Origin: Branchiostoma floridae
Taxonomy: Eukaryota; Chordata; Leptocardii; Amphioxiformes; Branchiostomatidae
DNA: 64,000 bases
Direction: 5' to 3'
NCBI RefSeq assembly: GCF_000003815.2
Contig: NC_049982.1
Coordinates: forward strand, 18,192,246 to 18,256,245
Made by a program: the position numbers and the translations under genes. The notes under the pieces were generated by a model. It saw only the letters and a list, made by a program, of their open reading frames with translations, had not been told where the DNA came from and made no database searches. This document shows, piece after piece, positions 1 through 13,000 of the stretch; within the stretch, counting starts at the first letter, position 1; each line of letters starts with the position of its first letter.

Positions 1-1077
1 CTACAGGATACCTGTAGTATTTCAGCAGGACTGCCAAACCTTGTTCTAGCTGGACATGCCTTACCGACATAATCCAGAAACCTAATCTGAGTCAACTGTA
101 ACACATCTGAGTCGCTCCTGTTTCTCTGTTTACAGAGAACTGCGAAGGCTCAACCCTGTGGTGGCATTATCTCTCCAAAGGGCACACCGTTTCACCAATA
201 TCTAGCACACCCTGCATTTTTTGTTGACAGGCACATTTTTTCTGGAGCTCTTACAAAGTGAAATGTTTATCTTTATTCTTGGCCGAGGTTTTTGTAAAGA
301 ATGATGGTATGAGGATTGTATTGGTTTAAGGAGTCGGTCTTGGCCAGGTCGAGGAAACTTTGAAGGACTTTCCACATCAGGTGCCTGACTTGTAGATGCG
401 TTCTGAGACACCTGATAGGTCTAATAAGATTTTAACTGGACGTAATAACAGAGCAGCACTTCTTCTGATCTATCCTGCAGGCTCTGCTGGCATGCAGGGT
501 TGTATATTTTATGAAATACCAGGAGCTCCACTGAGGATGACCCAGACAGGACCTTGAAGGCTTGATGTGTTGTCCCTAACAATGCTATGGAGCCATTGAA
601 GGGAACAGTTGTTGCTATTATCATTCTTTACTCTGTCACCAAAACAAGTTTGTTGCCATACAATTTCACAGATGTTTTCTCAGTTTCAACTTTGTTGATG
701 TTTTTCAGGATTTTTGCTCTTCAGGAAGACTCCCATGTTCTGATCAGGGATATAACATTACATTCACAATATGTTGTCACATCTTAAGGTTGTTAGTTTA
801 GAACTACAGTAGTTTTGGTCATATACATAATTATATACAAAATGTACATCTGTTCTGTCATATATGTACCTATCGTTGATCATTTAAGAAAAGGTGCTGA
901 ATAGATTTTAGTCATTGATGTATAATCTTTCTCACCTACATATCCCAAGCATTTTCATGTTGTGTTTTTTATAATTAGCAATCTTATTGATTTTTTTGAG
1001 TGAGGTTGTACTTAAATCAAGTTTCAGAAGAACTGGAGATAAAGATGGATTTTATGAATGACCTGCATGTTTTGCAG
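1..1077. other. SCUBE intron / upstream sequence, no exon recognised
   Basis: Sequence upstream of the first recognisable EGF exon. The first exon in view begins in phase 1, so the gene must start further left, outside the window. An AG acceptor-like site near 133 is followed by an open stretch, but its translation lacks EGF spacing and soon reaches a stop, so I do not call an exon. Nothing else is supportable. Confidence 0.6.
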
Positions 1078-4000
1078 AGACGTGTGCAGTGAATAATGGG
1101 GGCTGTGACCGGCAGTGTAAAGATACGCAGAGCGGCGTACGCTGTAGCTGTCCTGACGGATTCACCTTGCAGCCAGATGGGAAGAAGTGTCTGGGTAAAT
1201 ATCACTACTTTGTCATCCATGGATAAAACTAGTCCACAGTCTCTGCTGCATTTGTGATCATCATACATCTGATTGAAGTATCCATATACTAAGACTGCTT
1301 TGTTAACCTCTGAACCTAAGACCAATGTCTTGTGGTGTGAAGTTCAATTCCCCATTGAGTGTTGGCACAGGGCTGGTCGGGACGGCCCTCTTGTGCGTCA
1401 GCCGGAATTAGGAAACTTTTGATGTTGTGTGTTTTGGTTGGGCAGAGACATTCCTCAGGAACTGTTTTACATGTACTTATTAGTTGGTTTGACGAATAAC
1501 ATTTTATACCGCAGCTTTGAACATTGTGCTTTGAACACCAAGCAGTGGAGTGGACTTCCTGTGGAAGAAACTTCGATCTGTTGACCAAGTCCCTTTAGTT
1601 CCCATGTATTTCTACATCTCGATGTTGATACACTAGGGCTTTGATGACCACAATTTCGAAGTTGGAACCATGGTGTTAAGTTAGCTCGTAAACACATGCA
1701 CACACACAATACATGTACATGGGCACACACATACATGTGCATGTAAATCCTATTTGATAGGCCTTCGTACTAGGAAAAAGAGTTAAATCAGGCATAATCA
1801 TGTTTTGCAATGTATCACTAGTTTCTTTGGAGGGCGGTCAGCCTATAAGACCCATGGAACATTAAAGACAGGAAAGGAATAAGTTCTAGAAGACTTTACA
1901 ATGGTCTATGCACTGCTGCTTGCAATCAAAGATCAACTACACTTTCCTGTTTATGACCAATGCTGATCCTTTTAACCCCAGTTTCCAGGTGATCACTTCT
2001 GGTAGCCAAAGTTTACCAGTAATTCGAACACTTTGTTTCGGGAATCACTCTGTGCACAATGCCTTACTTTACTTGCTGTGTAATTATTTTGTGCTAAGGG
2101 AAACATTATACCAATATAAGCATGCTCTCAACAAATGATTCAATTCATAAAATGCGAGTGGCGTCAACAGTCTTAGATAATGTTACTGTTGTCAGAAAAG
2201 TCTGGCCAAAACATGTGCATGATCACTTTGCTTATGTCCAGAAACCACAAACATGGCTCTCCAGTTCCAAGTGCTTCCTAAACAGTCACTTTCTTCAGAG
2301 TGTAAGATATATGGCTTTACCTTGCAGCCCATGTGTTTGTGTTGGACATGGTTTCTTCATTTAAAGCCAGAAGGCGACACCCTTCCCCATACAAAATGTG
2401 CCATGTATGGCAACCTCTTGTACAGATGTTGTGAAAGGGTCCCAGTGTTTGCTGAGCACACCATTTTTGCCCTTGTTTATTTGATGTCACTTGGTATTTT
2501 CCACTGCTGACATCCGGTGGCTGCCACACTTTGCAGCCACATCAAACCCAACTGTACGATCCGCCTGTCTTGTTTGAAGTACTGCACTGCAGCATGGACA
2601 GGGTTCAGATCTCATGGCAAATCTTAAACACATTCTTTGAAGACTCCAGACACTGCCCCAAAGTAACTTACAACTTTGCACATGGGCAGAAATCTATTAA
2701 TAAATTTCTTGGGTGAAAACATAATAGTTTAAATTGCATAACTTTCATGATATACAGAGAAAAATAAGAAATTTCTTGAGCAGTCAAGTAAATTTTCCTC
2801 AAATTATTCAAAGCAAATTTTCCTCAAATTATACATCACATCATTCAGAAAAATTCCTCTTTGCAGGATTTCTGGTTGTGTCCAATCAGCTGTATTTCAA
2901 ACAATGCCACCATGCAGGCCTGATTAGCACTGCAGGCTGAGAGGGATACAGGGCTGTAGAATTTCATTAAATTTTGCACCTAATCTAGTTTTCTCACCAG
3001 GTCTGGCTCCTTATTTACATTTTTGCATTAGTTTTTTTTATATTCTGTATTGTATTATTCATGCATATTTCTGCTTTTAGTTTTCTACTGTGACAATCAT
3101 TGCCAAGACCTGGATGAACTCATCTTGATCATTTCACCTAATGAATATATTGTGGTAACTTACATGATTATTCAAATATCAGTTTGCATGTATTTGCATG
3201 AAAATTAAGTTTTACTGATTTCTCCATTCTGTCAATATAACATCTTCACTTATGTCTTAATTACCTCAGATGTTGATGAGTGTCGTATCGGCAATGGTGG
3301 CTGTGATCATGACTGTAGAAACACAGTTGGCAGCTTCACCTGCTCCTGCCACAAGGGGTACAAGCTGCTCACCAATGAGAGAACCTGCATAGGTATGTGT
3401 CAGCTAAAAGGTGTGAGAATTGTAATGAGTTTACATTACGTGTAATTTTAAACCAGTAACGTTACATGTAATACCTTTTAGAAGAAGAAAGAGTAACCTG
3501 CATGTATCACGTAAAGTACCTTTTGTTAAAACTTTCACCCTCTTCTTCTTGTAGAATCTTAGAATCCTAAGAAGTATACTTAAGTTGTATGTAGTGAAAG
3601 TGATGTTTCCTTCCCAACAGATATAGACGAGTGTTCCATCAACGGCACGTGTGACCACACCTGTGAGAATACACCTGGTAGTTTCTGGTGCTACTGTAAC
3701 CAAGGTTACCAGGCCTACGGCATCACACACTGTGGAGGTCAGTAGGTGCATTACATGTAGTTGTAACAGTGTAGCAGTTACCCTAAATCTTCATTTTAGA
3801 AAATTGAGTAGTCCAACAGGACTGATGTGTTGTACCTGCATGTTGCCTGGTACATGTCAGTATGGCAGGATCATGACAATTCTTCCATTATTTGCAGATA
3901 TTGATGAATGTTCGATAAACAATGGTGGCTGTCACCATACCTGTAAGAACTACCTGGGGCATTACGAGTGTTCCTGTCGAGCTGGGTACAAGCTTCACCC

Positions 4001-7000
4001 CAACAAAAAAGACTGCATAGGTAAGTTGATATCCTCAATATACCCACGTTGTGATTCCTCATCCTGTTGGCATTTTGTTCTTAAAGTAATTGCTTTTGGG
4101 TAACTGTTGTAAGTCATCATACTATTTTGATTTGGATGAATTTTCAGTGTTTTGCAGTGACAGAACCAGCCTTTTTGGTAACAAGATAGCTGAATATTAT
4201 GTCGGAAGAATGCCTTCAATTTGTCATTGTACGATTATGCCTTAGTTTATAGACCATTGGCAAACACTAATCTGATTGTCCTCTGTGCTACCTGTATGTT
4301 GACATTGGATTTCGTAGTTGACATCTTAAGTCTCCATTTTTCCAGAAGCAGAGATGTGTATACCCCTGAAGGCACCAGCCAAGGCAGTGCTCACCTGTAA
4401 CAAGGTGGGTGACAAGGAGACGTGTGGCCTGACCTGTAAGACCAGCGCCCACTTCTCCTCAGAGTCGGAAGACACGTACACTTACAGCTGTGGCAGCGAC
4501 ACTGAGTTCGAGTGGACACACGAGAAAGTCAACGCTACCATGCCCAGCTGTTCAGGTGGGAACAAAGGACCTGAGCTTGTCTGAACGTTTGATATAATAT
4601 GCAGTGCTTGTACAGGATGTATCAGTCTTTCTCTTACCGATTATTTGTGTCATGGGATGCTTCTGTGGGGAAATTTTCCAATTGCAATTCCAATTGCTAG
4701 AGGTATCCATGATCATATTTGAAGTTTGTGTACTATCAAAGACAACCATTGTTTGACGTGACCTTTTTATGTGAAATGAGACAAGTGAGATAAATTGGTA
4801 TGTAATTGTCTGGTTGATGACATGTTAAAGATTTCTGAACATCCTTTGCATTATTATTTTTTTTATCTTTTAATGTCTGGTTCTAGAGCATGTCAATGCA
4901 CCCAGCCTGAAGAGAAAAGCACAGTTTAAGTTCTCGGCAGACAAATGCCGACTGAGAAGAAGACACCGAGAACGATTTCAGGACAACTTCAGCAGGGCAT
5001 TATCAAGTAGGTCTCCCCATCACTCCTTCTAAGGCATTTTCAGCACTAAAAATGTAGTACACTGATCTGATCTGTTCATTTTGAAGCCCACAATAGGTAT
5101 TCAATCAGAATAGGACATCTCATTTCCTAGGGTAGAATCGGATAACTATGATTGCCTCTGCATTACTCATGATTCTGTTTGCCATGTTAGAGCTGTCACA
5201 ATGATGACTCTGTTGTGAAAATAAGGAATACATTCAAGCCCTGGAGCCTTGGTGTCACCTCCAAATGAGTCATGTTTTCAGTATACTTTACCACAATATC
5301 TGAAGCATGTCACAAAGAATGCGCTATTTGTACCAGGCAGGCTCTTGAACTTTTCCCATGTTTATGCAGCAATGACTCTTGTTTGAGGATTCTTTAAAAC
5401 CTCTGCTTCTAGGAGTTAAATCACTGTCACCAGCACCATTGTAAGGGCTGCTGGAGTTACAGGCCATTTGTGTAGAATACAAGAAGAAAATGTGCAATAT
5501 ACTGTTACATGTATCTTGAACAGGAAGTGCAGGAAAAGACATTTGAGTACAAATTTAAATTTGGCAGGGTTGGAGCAGAAAAGCTGATCAACAGTGGATA
5601 TCAAGCTACATTATATAAAGTATGGCACCTTTCCACATGGAGATTATGTATTGAGAAACTCTTGCCCCTCAGAATGGTTAATTTCATGTGACAGGTCTTC
5701 CACTGAGTGTTAAACATCATTTCACAAGTAACAAATTTTCTATTTTGAGTAAACCAGATCACAAATCGAACATACATGACATTTGTAGAAGGTTGAAATA
5801 ACAATACTGACACATTATTATGAACACAAGAAGGGCAATTGTGAAGATAACATGCCACAATATGGACAGAGACTGTCACTGTTGTGCCCAATTGGGCCAC
5901 CGTGTTTGTGATATCTAGAAGATTTTAAATTGACCATCCGATAATTGAGTGAATACAGAGCATTTCTTGCACTTAATAGGATAAAACTTTTTTTCTGAAT
6001 TTACTTACTCATAATATTGATATGAAATTCAAGTTTGCCTAAATTCAAATGACACTAAGACTGTATATGCACTGTACAAGTACATTGTAAGTGAGGATAG
6101 TTTTTTGGGAGAAGGTGGCATGCCTATATCATTTTGGGATACTCTGTGCCACACATACCTGTATCTAAATTTCAGAAGTTTAAAGCTATTTTACACTTTG
6201 AATTGAAAGTTGGTATAGGCAACTGTGCAGTTGGTGGAATCTTTACCTATTTTAAATTTATATTTTTCTTGAATAACAAGACCATCCCCTCTAGCTCTTG
6301 GCTTGAACATAAAATAAATTATATTCAAATTTATACCAGTATTCCTATTCACTTTTAGGTCTATAACATTCTTTCCCTGAATATTTATCATGCTAGGTGG
6401 CTTTTATAAGGTCAACATGATGTAGATTGCCTGTAATGTTAGATTGACAGCACAATGTTAGCTGAAGTGTCCTGACCCCTCTGAGAACCATTCTGACGTG
6501 ACCAGGACTCCTACTGTGGGTGGAAGGCATGTTGTACAGTAGCTTGGCCTCTGTGTCTGTAATATTCTCGGGTGATACTTGTACCTCCAGTGTTTCCTCT
6601 CATGATGCCAGCTTACTTCAGACACAAATGTGCTTTAAATGGATTAAATTTGAACTTGATTTACTTCTATTTGAGTATCAGTTATGATATATTTGACGGA
6701 TGAGTATGAAAGATGATCTGTATATTTCTTTTCTGCTCACTGGTCAGTGTTGCTGCCCAAACCTAATATTCTGCAGCATCCTGGAGTTATGGTCTCTTTT
6801 GTCTTTTTAGTCAGTCCTACAGACTTACTTTCAGGTCAGATGGCAAGAAAAAAATGCACAATGTATAATATACAAACATCTTTGATAAAATCTTTGCTAT
6901 GAAATATCTTAGGTAATAATCAATAGCTGAACAGGACTCTTGGAACATCAGAGGAAACACTGGAAAGACTGCCTTAACTTAATGATCTCTGATAATCTCG

Positions 7001-10000
7001 TTTCCTTTCTCTCCTCTTTTCCTCTGCAGCTCATGAGTTGTCCTCTCTAACTGGTTTGTCCTACTCAGAGATAGGTACCAACTTTTCCCATTTATTTCTC
7101 TTGACTACGGCTCAACATACCAATAGTGCTGATGATTTCATTCTTGTTGCATCTGAAGAAATACACATTCTCATCATCAGGGGATCCCCTTGTTGCATTT
7201 TTACTTTCAAATTAAATCTTTGGTGAGTTTTGTCAGAGCTTCATGTAACATGTCTACCACTACATCATGCTCCATCTTCCTATAACCTGTTATTTCTCTT
7301 GGGGATGATATGAATAGAAAAATTTTAAAAGTAAAAAGAATTCCTCATGCTTACAGACATGTTGGTATGTTGAGCCTCATACTGTACAAAGTTGTTGTTT
7401 ATGCAGAATTTGTGTCAGTCAACATGACATTTGTGTTGCAGTTTCCGTGTTAAGGAAGTCCACATGTTTTGTGTTTCACATCTTATCACATGAGTTAAAA
7501 GTTCTAAATCTAAACCATAAAAATCTAATATGACTAATGATAAAAAATAAGTTATGTGGCTGCCCAGACAAGATGTGGCCTTTCAACCTGTCCATATTTG
7601 TAATGGCTGTTTTAATGCTGACAAACTTAATTGTTATGCTATCAATTTAATTTTCACATCTCTAAAATAATAAACCAAACAATAGACTTGATATAATAGC
7701 TGTACAAAGTATGTACATTGTAGACTAGGTGCCTGTGTGTAGCTAACTGCATGTCTTCCAGCACAGATCCCCACAACTGCACTGTCTTTTGCCCACCATG
7801 CACTGTGCTTTTAAGCCAGGGTAGATGATGGGACGGGGGGTGGGTGGATAAGTACATATATTCATGTTGTCGCTATTGGCATCTTGTATTTCATGTATGA
7901 CATATGAGCTATGCTGTAGTTCTGTTGTTGAGAAACAGGGAAACAGACTAAGGTAATCAGTCAAACAACCTAGAATTCAGCACCATTGACATGTCCTTTC
8001 TTCTTATCAAAGGCTTATTTATCTATTACTTCCTCAAAGATCTCAAATGAAATAAAAAGATATTTCTAGGTTTAAGCAAGTATGGAATTAGTACCAACTG
8101 ATATGTAGCTTGTTGTTTAGTTTCAATATCATAGTCTTACCCTAGAACCTCAAGTCTTGTTTCGCTTTCGCTTAAAAATTACAGCCAGTTATACAATTAC
8201 AATGTACTTGGATGACTAGCACCAGAAATAGGATTGGTACAGATATTGTAGATAAATGCAGTACATAGAGATGCACATGATATCTATGATTGTGATAGGA
8301 TTGTTTGCTGATAGTGTTTTGCTGCTTTGTTGATATGGCAGGGTTAAAAAGCACAGTGCTAGTGTGCCATTGCTTCCAGATCACTTTTCGTATGCACGAA
8401 ATGCTCTGTAAACTACACTCTTTTGCCTTTTCACTTTTTGCACATGCTTCATGCTCAATGTTGCCCTAGAGCTGCCTACATACCACAAGCTTTGCACCCA
8501 CATGATTGCATGTAGAATAGTTTCTGAGGCCATGCAAGTTTCCTTGCTTTGTTCTGCATGCAACAATTGCACTTGCTCAGCTCTAGCATTTCTTGCAATG
8601 TCAAGTTCCTCTTTTCCTCTGCAGCTCATGAGTTGTCCTCTCTAACTGGTTTGTCCTACTCAGAGATAGGTACCAACTTTTCCCATTTATTCTCTTCGCC
8701 AATGGCGATAGAGTATGTTTTTGTCGACTTGGGTCTGTATGTAGGTCAACAGCATATAACTCGAGAAATTGTGGATGGAACTTTGTGATTTTTGGTAGGT
8801 GTGTAGCGGTTGTCGAAAGGAATGCCAAGTTCGAAAACGGTTTACCTGGCGTTTTCCTACGGTACTGCAGCGAGCTTGGTATGTTTTTTGCAGTTTGTTT
8901 TGGGCAGCATAAGTCAAAATCTAGCTGGGCGATTTTCAAGAAACTTGGTAGGTGTGTAGCGGTTTTGGAGAGGAAGGTCAAGTGCGAAAATGGTTTACCT
9001 GGCTCTTACCTACGGCGCTGTAGCGGGATTTGTATGTAAGTGCGTTTGTCTGTAAGCAAGATAACTCAAGAACCCTTGAATGGATCCTGATGATATTTGG
9101 TAGGTGGGTGGGGGTCAAGAAAACGAAGGTCAAGTTCTATAATGGGCCCCCTAGTGACTGCCTAAGGTACTGCAGCAAAACTTTTATTTTTGACACTTCG
9201 TGTTTTGGATATGCTGTGGTCATGATTTTTGAGTGGTAGATAGCCCTTGGGGCAGAGAGTAAGTGCCGTGAGTTTGGACCCCCTAGCGGCTTTTTGGGAA
9301 CTGCAGGCACCGATTTCCTTTCAAACTTTGAACGAGAATAACTCGAGAACGTGTTGACGGATCATCAGGATTTTTTGGTATGTAGATAGAATGAGTACTT
9401 AAAATAATAATCTACATGGAAAGATGCATTTAATTGTAATCAGTGGCCAATTAACAGAAATAAACTGTTTTGTATATACATGTATCTCACTTGACCTATA
9501 TCTATGGACACATCTGTTTGACAGATGTTTTTGCTGGAGGAAACACTGACAAGCCGTGAGCTGGACACTGAAAAGCTTGAAATTCTGATTGACCAGGGGT
9601 GCTATCAGGTCATCTTGTACAATCAGGTCTTGTTTTGGTAGCATTTGTGGGGTTTGGGGGTAGGTACTATTTAGTAATAGATGAATAAGACCTTAAAGTC
9701 TTAAATAAAGGCATGATTTAGTAATACATGAATAAGACCTTAAAGTCTTGAATAAAGGCATGATTATTTGGCGAAGAGATGGGTTCGTTGAACTCTAGTT
9801 TCTCTTGACTACGGCTCAACATACCAATAGTGCTGATGATTTCATTCTTGTTGCATCTGAAGAAATACACATTCTCATCATCAGGGGATCCCCTTGTTGC
9901 ATTTTTACTTTCAAATTAAATCTTTGGTGAGTTTTGTCAGAGCTTCATGTAACATGTCTACCACTACATCATGCTCCATCTTCCTATAACCTGTTATTTC

Positions 10001-13000
10001 TCTTGGGGATGATATGAATAGAAAAATTTTAAAAGTAAAAAGAATTCCTCATGCTTACAGACATGTTGGTATGTTGAGCCTCATACTGTACAAAGTTGTT
10101 GTTTATGCAGAATTTGTGTCAGTCAACATGACATTTGTGTTGCAGTTTCCGTGTTAAGGAAGTCCACATGTTTTGTGTTTCACATCTTATCACATGAGTT
10201 AAAAGTTCTAAATCTAAACCATAAAAATCTAATATGACTAATGATAAAAAATAAGTTATGTGGCTGCCCAGACAAGATGTGGCCTTTCAACCTGTCCATA
10301 TTTGTAATGGCTGTTTTAATGCTGACAAACTTAATTGTTATGCTATCAATTTAATTTTCACATCTCTAAAATAATAAACCAAACAATAGACTTGATATAA
10401 TAGCTGTACAAAGTATGTACATTGTAGACTAGGTGCCTGTGTGTAGCTAACTGCATGTCTTCCAGCACAGATCCCCACAACTGCACTGTCTTTTGCCCAC
10501 CATGCACTGTGCTTTTAAGCCAGGGTAGATGATGGGACGGGGGGTGGGTGGATAAGTACATATATTCATGTTGTCGCTATTGGCATCTTGTATTTCATGT
10601 ATGACATATGAGCTATGCTGTAGTTCTGTTGTTGAGAAACAGGGAAACAGACTAAGGTAATCAGTCAAACAACCTAGAATTCAGCACCATTGACATGTCC
10701 TTTCTTCTTATCAAAGGCTTATTTATCTATTACTTCCTCAAAGATCTCAAATGAAATAAAAAGATATTTCTAGGTTTAAGCAAGTATGGAATTAGTACCA
10801 ACTGATATGTAGCTTGTTGTTTAGTTTCAATATTATAGTCTTACCCTAGAACCCCAAGTCTTGCTTTCCTTTCACTTAAAAATTGCAGCCAGTTATATGA
10901 TTACTTGGATGATTAGCACCAGAAATAAGAGTGGTACAGATATTGTAGATAAATGCAGTACATAGAGATGCACATGATATCTATAGACAAAGTGTGATTG
11001 TGATAGGATTGTTTGCTGATAGTGTTTTGCTGCTTTGTTGATATGGCAGGGTTAAAAAGCACAGTGCTAGTGTGCCATTGCTTCCAGATCACTTTTCGTA
11101 TGCACGAAATGCTCTGTAAACTCTTTTGCCTTTTCACTTTTTGCACATGCTTCATGCTCAATGTTGCCCTAGAGCTGCCTACATACCACAAGCTTTGCAC
11201 CCACATGATTGCATGTAGAATAGTTTCTGAGGCCATGCAAGTTTCCTTGCTTTGTTCTGCATGCAACAATTGCACTTGCTTAGCTCTAGAATTTTTTGCA
11301 ATGTCAAGTTCCTGCACAATAGTTTCAATATGCTATAACGGGTTTTTGAATAGAATACCATCTGATAAATGTAGATGTTGCCAGGACATTTTGGATGTCT
11401 TAAACCACCTAGAAAAATATAGGTGACAACTATCTACTGTAATGTTTCTACAAGACTGGTGAAAATGCTAGCTAGTAATAATAGTATACTGTTTTGCCCT
11501 GGTTTCTACATAACTTTGAAGCTAGGATAACTGGTTAATCAAAACACTTTTGACCATAGTCTACTCATTTGGGCTGCCCTTTGACTAGTGTGTGTATTCA
11601 GGAGTAACAATATATGTGATCATTTCATGCAAGTGTCCTACATCCACCAGGAAAACCCCACTGTTGCATGTAACACCATATTGATTGTTCATCATTCCCC
11701 ATCACTTGTGACTTCACTGTTTTTGTGTCATGTCAGCATTTATCTTTTGGAGCTTTAGGTGCATTATTGTTATTGTATTGTGACTTGGCTGGGATTGGAG
11801 CTGATTTCCTTTTAAAACTACACTAAACTATATGCTACTCAACAGTTATGTTTGCAAATGAAGCTTTGATTCCCTCTACTTCAAACTGGTGTCTGTGGAT
11901 ATTTCTGAATAAGAACCTCTGCCATGATTTGAATTCTTAAAAAGTAATCGTTGTATTTGTCTGAGGGATTTCAAAAACTAAAAATGTCTCCCAATAAAAG
12001 ATTTTTCTGGTTGCTTTTCTATTGCACATTTATGTCAATCACGTGCGAATGGTGCTCAGCTTCAAGCTCATCCTATTGAATTATATTAATGTTAATAATT
12101 ATATTTTACATACTGATAGTTTACAGTAGAATTATATGTGAAAGTTGATATTACATGTGTCTTGGCTTTCTTGTCCATGTTTCTTTACTTTGTCTTTCCA
12201 ACTGATGCAACCTGATGCAACATTTGATGAGAATTAGGACCAAAAAGAATGACAACATATATTATAATTGACATGTTGGCCTTATAATATACTTTAGCTC
12301 TACATAACATTTATAAGTAATAACTTCATAACACATAATGTATTACCTGTAATGCCGTACGTCACAAAATAATTATTAGTTGTTCATTTACATGTCACTG
12401 GTTAAAAGAAAGTTCCAAATCTGTATGGTACAATTTATCATCTTAAACATGAAGCACATATCTCTTATTTACGAAAAAAAGAATACGAAAAGTTGAATTC
12501 ATCAATAGTGTCCTTTGGTCCTTTTTCCCATGAAATGTGTCTCAGGTACAGATGTACCTCTGATTTCAGTCCTTCTCTCTAACAGTGTCCCTCTCTCACA
12601 TGGCAGAGCAAAGAAGGTACCCTTGTACAGAGCTATGTCAGGTAAACTATGTCAACCTTCGTTGTGGCAACCGCCCCACACGCACCCGCCGTGCTAAAAA
12701 ACGCCGCGGCAGGCGACGGAAAGGCCGGCGACGTGAGGTGGAGGGTCAGTCTGGGTCGGTCATTGTGGCCGAGTTTGAACTGCAGATGAACCCAGAGGAA
12801 CCTACGGGTAACAGACTCTCTTTGGTTGTGCTTTATCATGAAGTAAAAACTTAGGAAGGTCCTCCAACTATTCCATTAGGCATATGTAGTGGGACAACAT
12901 TTGTTGCCCATGAGCTGTCTGTGTCTGTCTGCCTCCTTGGTGTAGGTCGCAGAGACTTTATGTGTCTACCAGCTTTAGAAGTGAAAACACAAATTGCAAT

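Larger units (their letters stand above)
8607..11313 (+). repeat. Tandem duplication inside SCUBE, copy 2, split by an insertion
   Basis: The second copy is 8607-8694 plus 9799-11313. It is interrupted by about 1.1 kb of unrelated sequence (8695-9798). The homology resumes exactly where it stopped (the TTATTTCTCTTGAC stretch of copy 1 is broken at TTAT/TCTCTT), which dates the insertion after the duplication. Confidence 0.88.

Noticed and set aside
202-411. Minus-strand ORF ending in KKCRVC, considered as a piggyBac-like zinc-finger end
   Set aside because: Only one Cys pair of the expected pattern and no upstream transposase.
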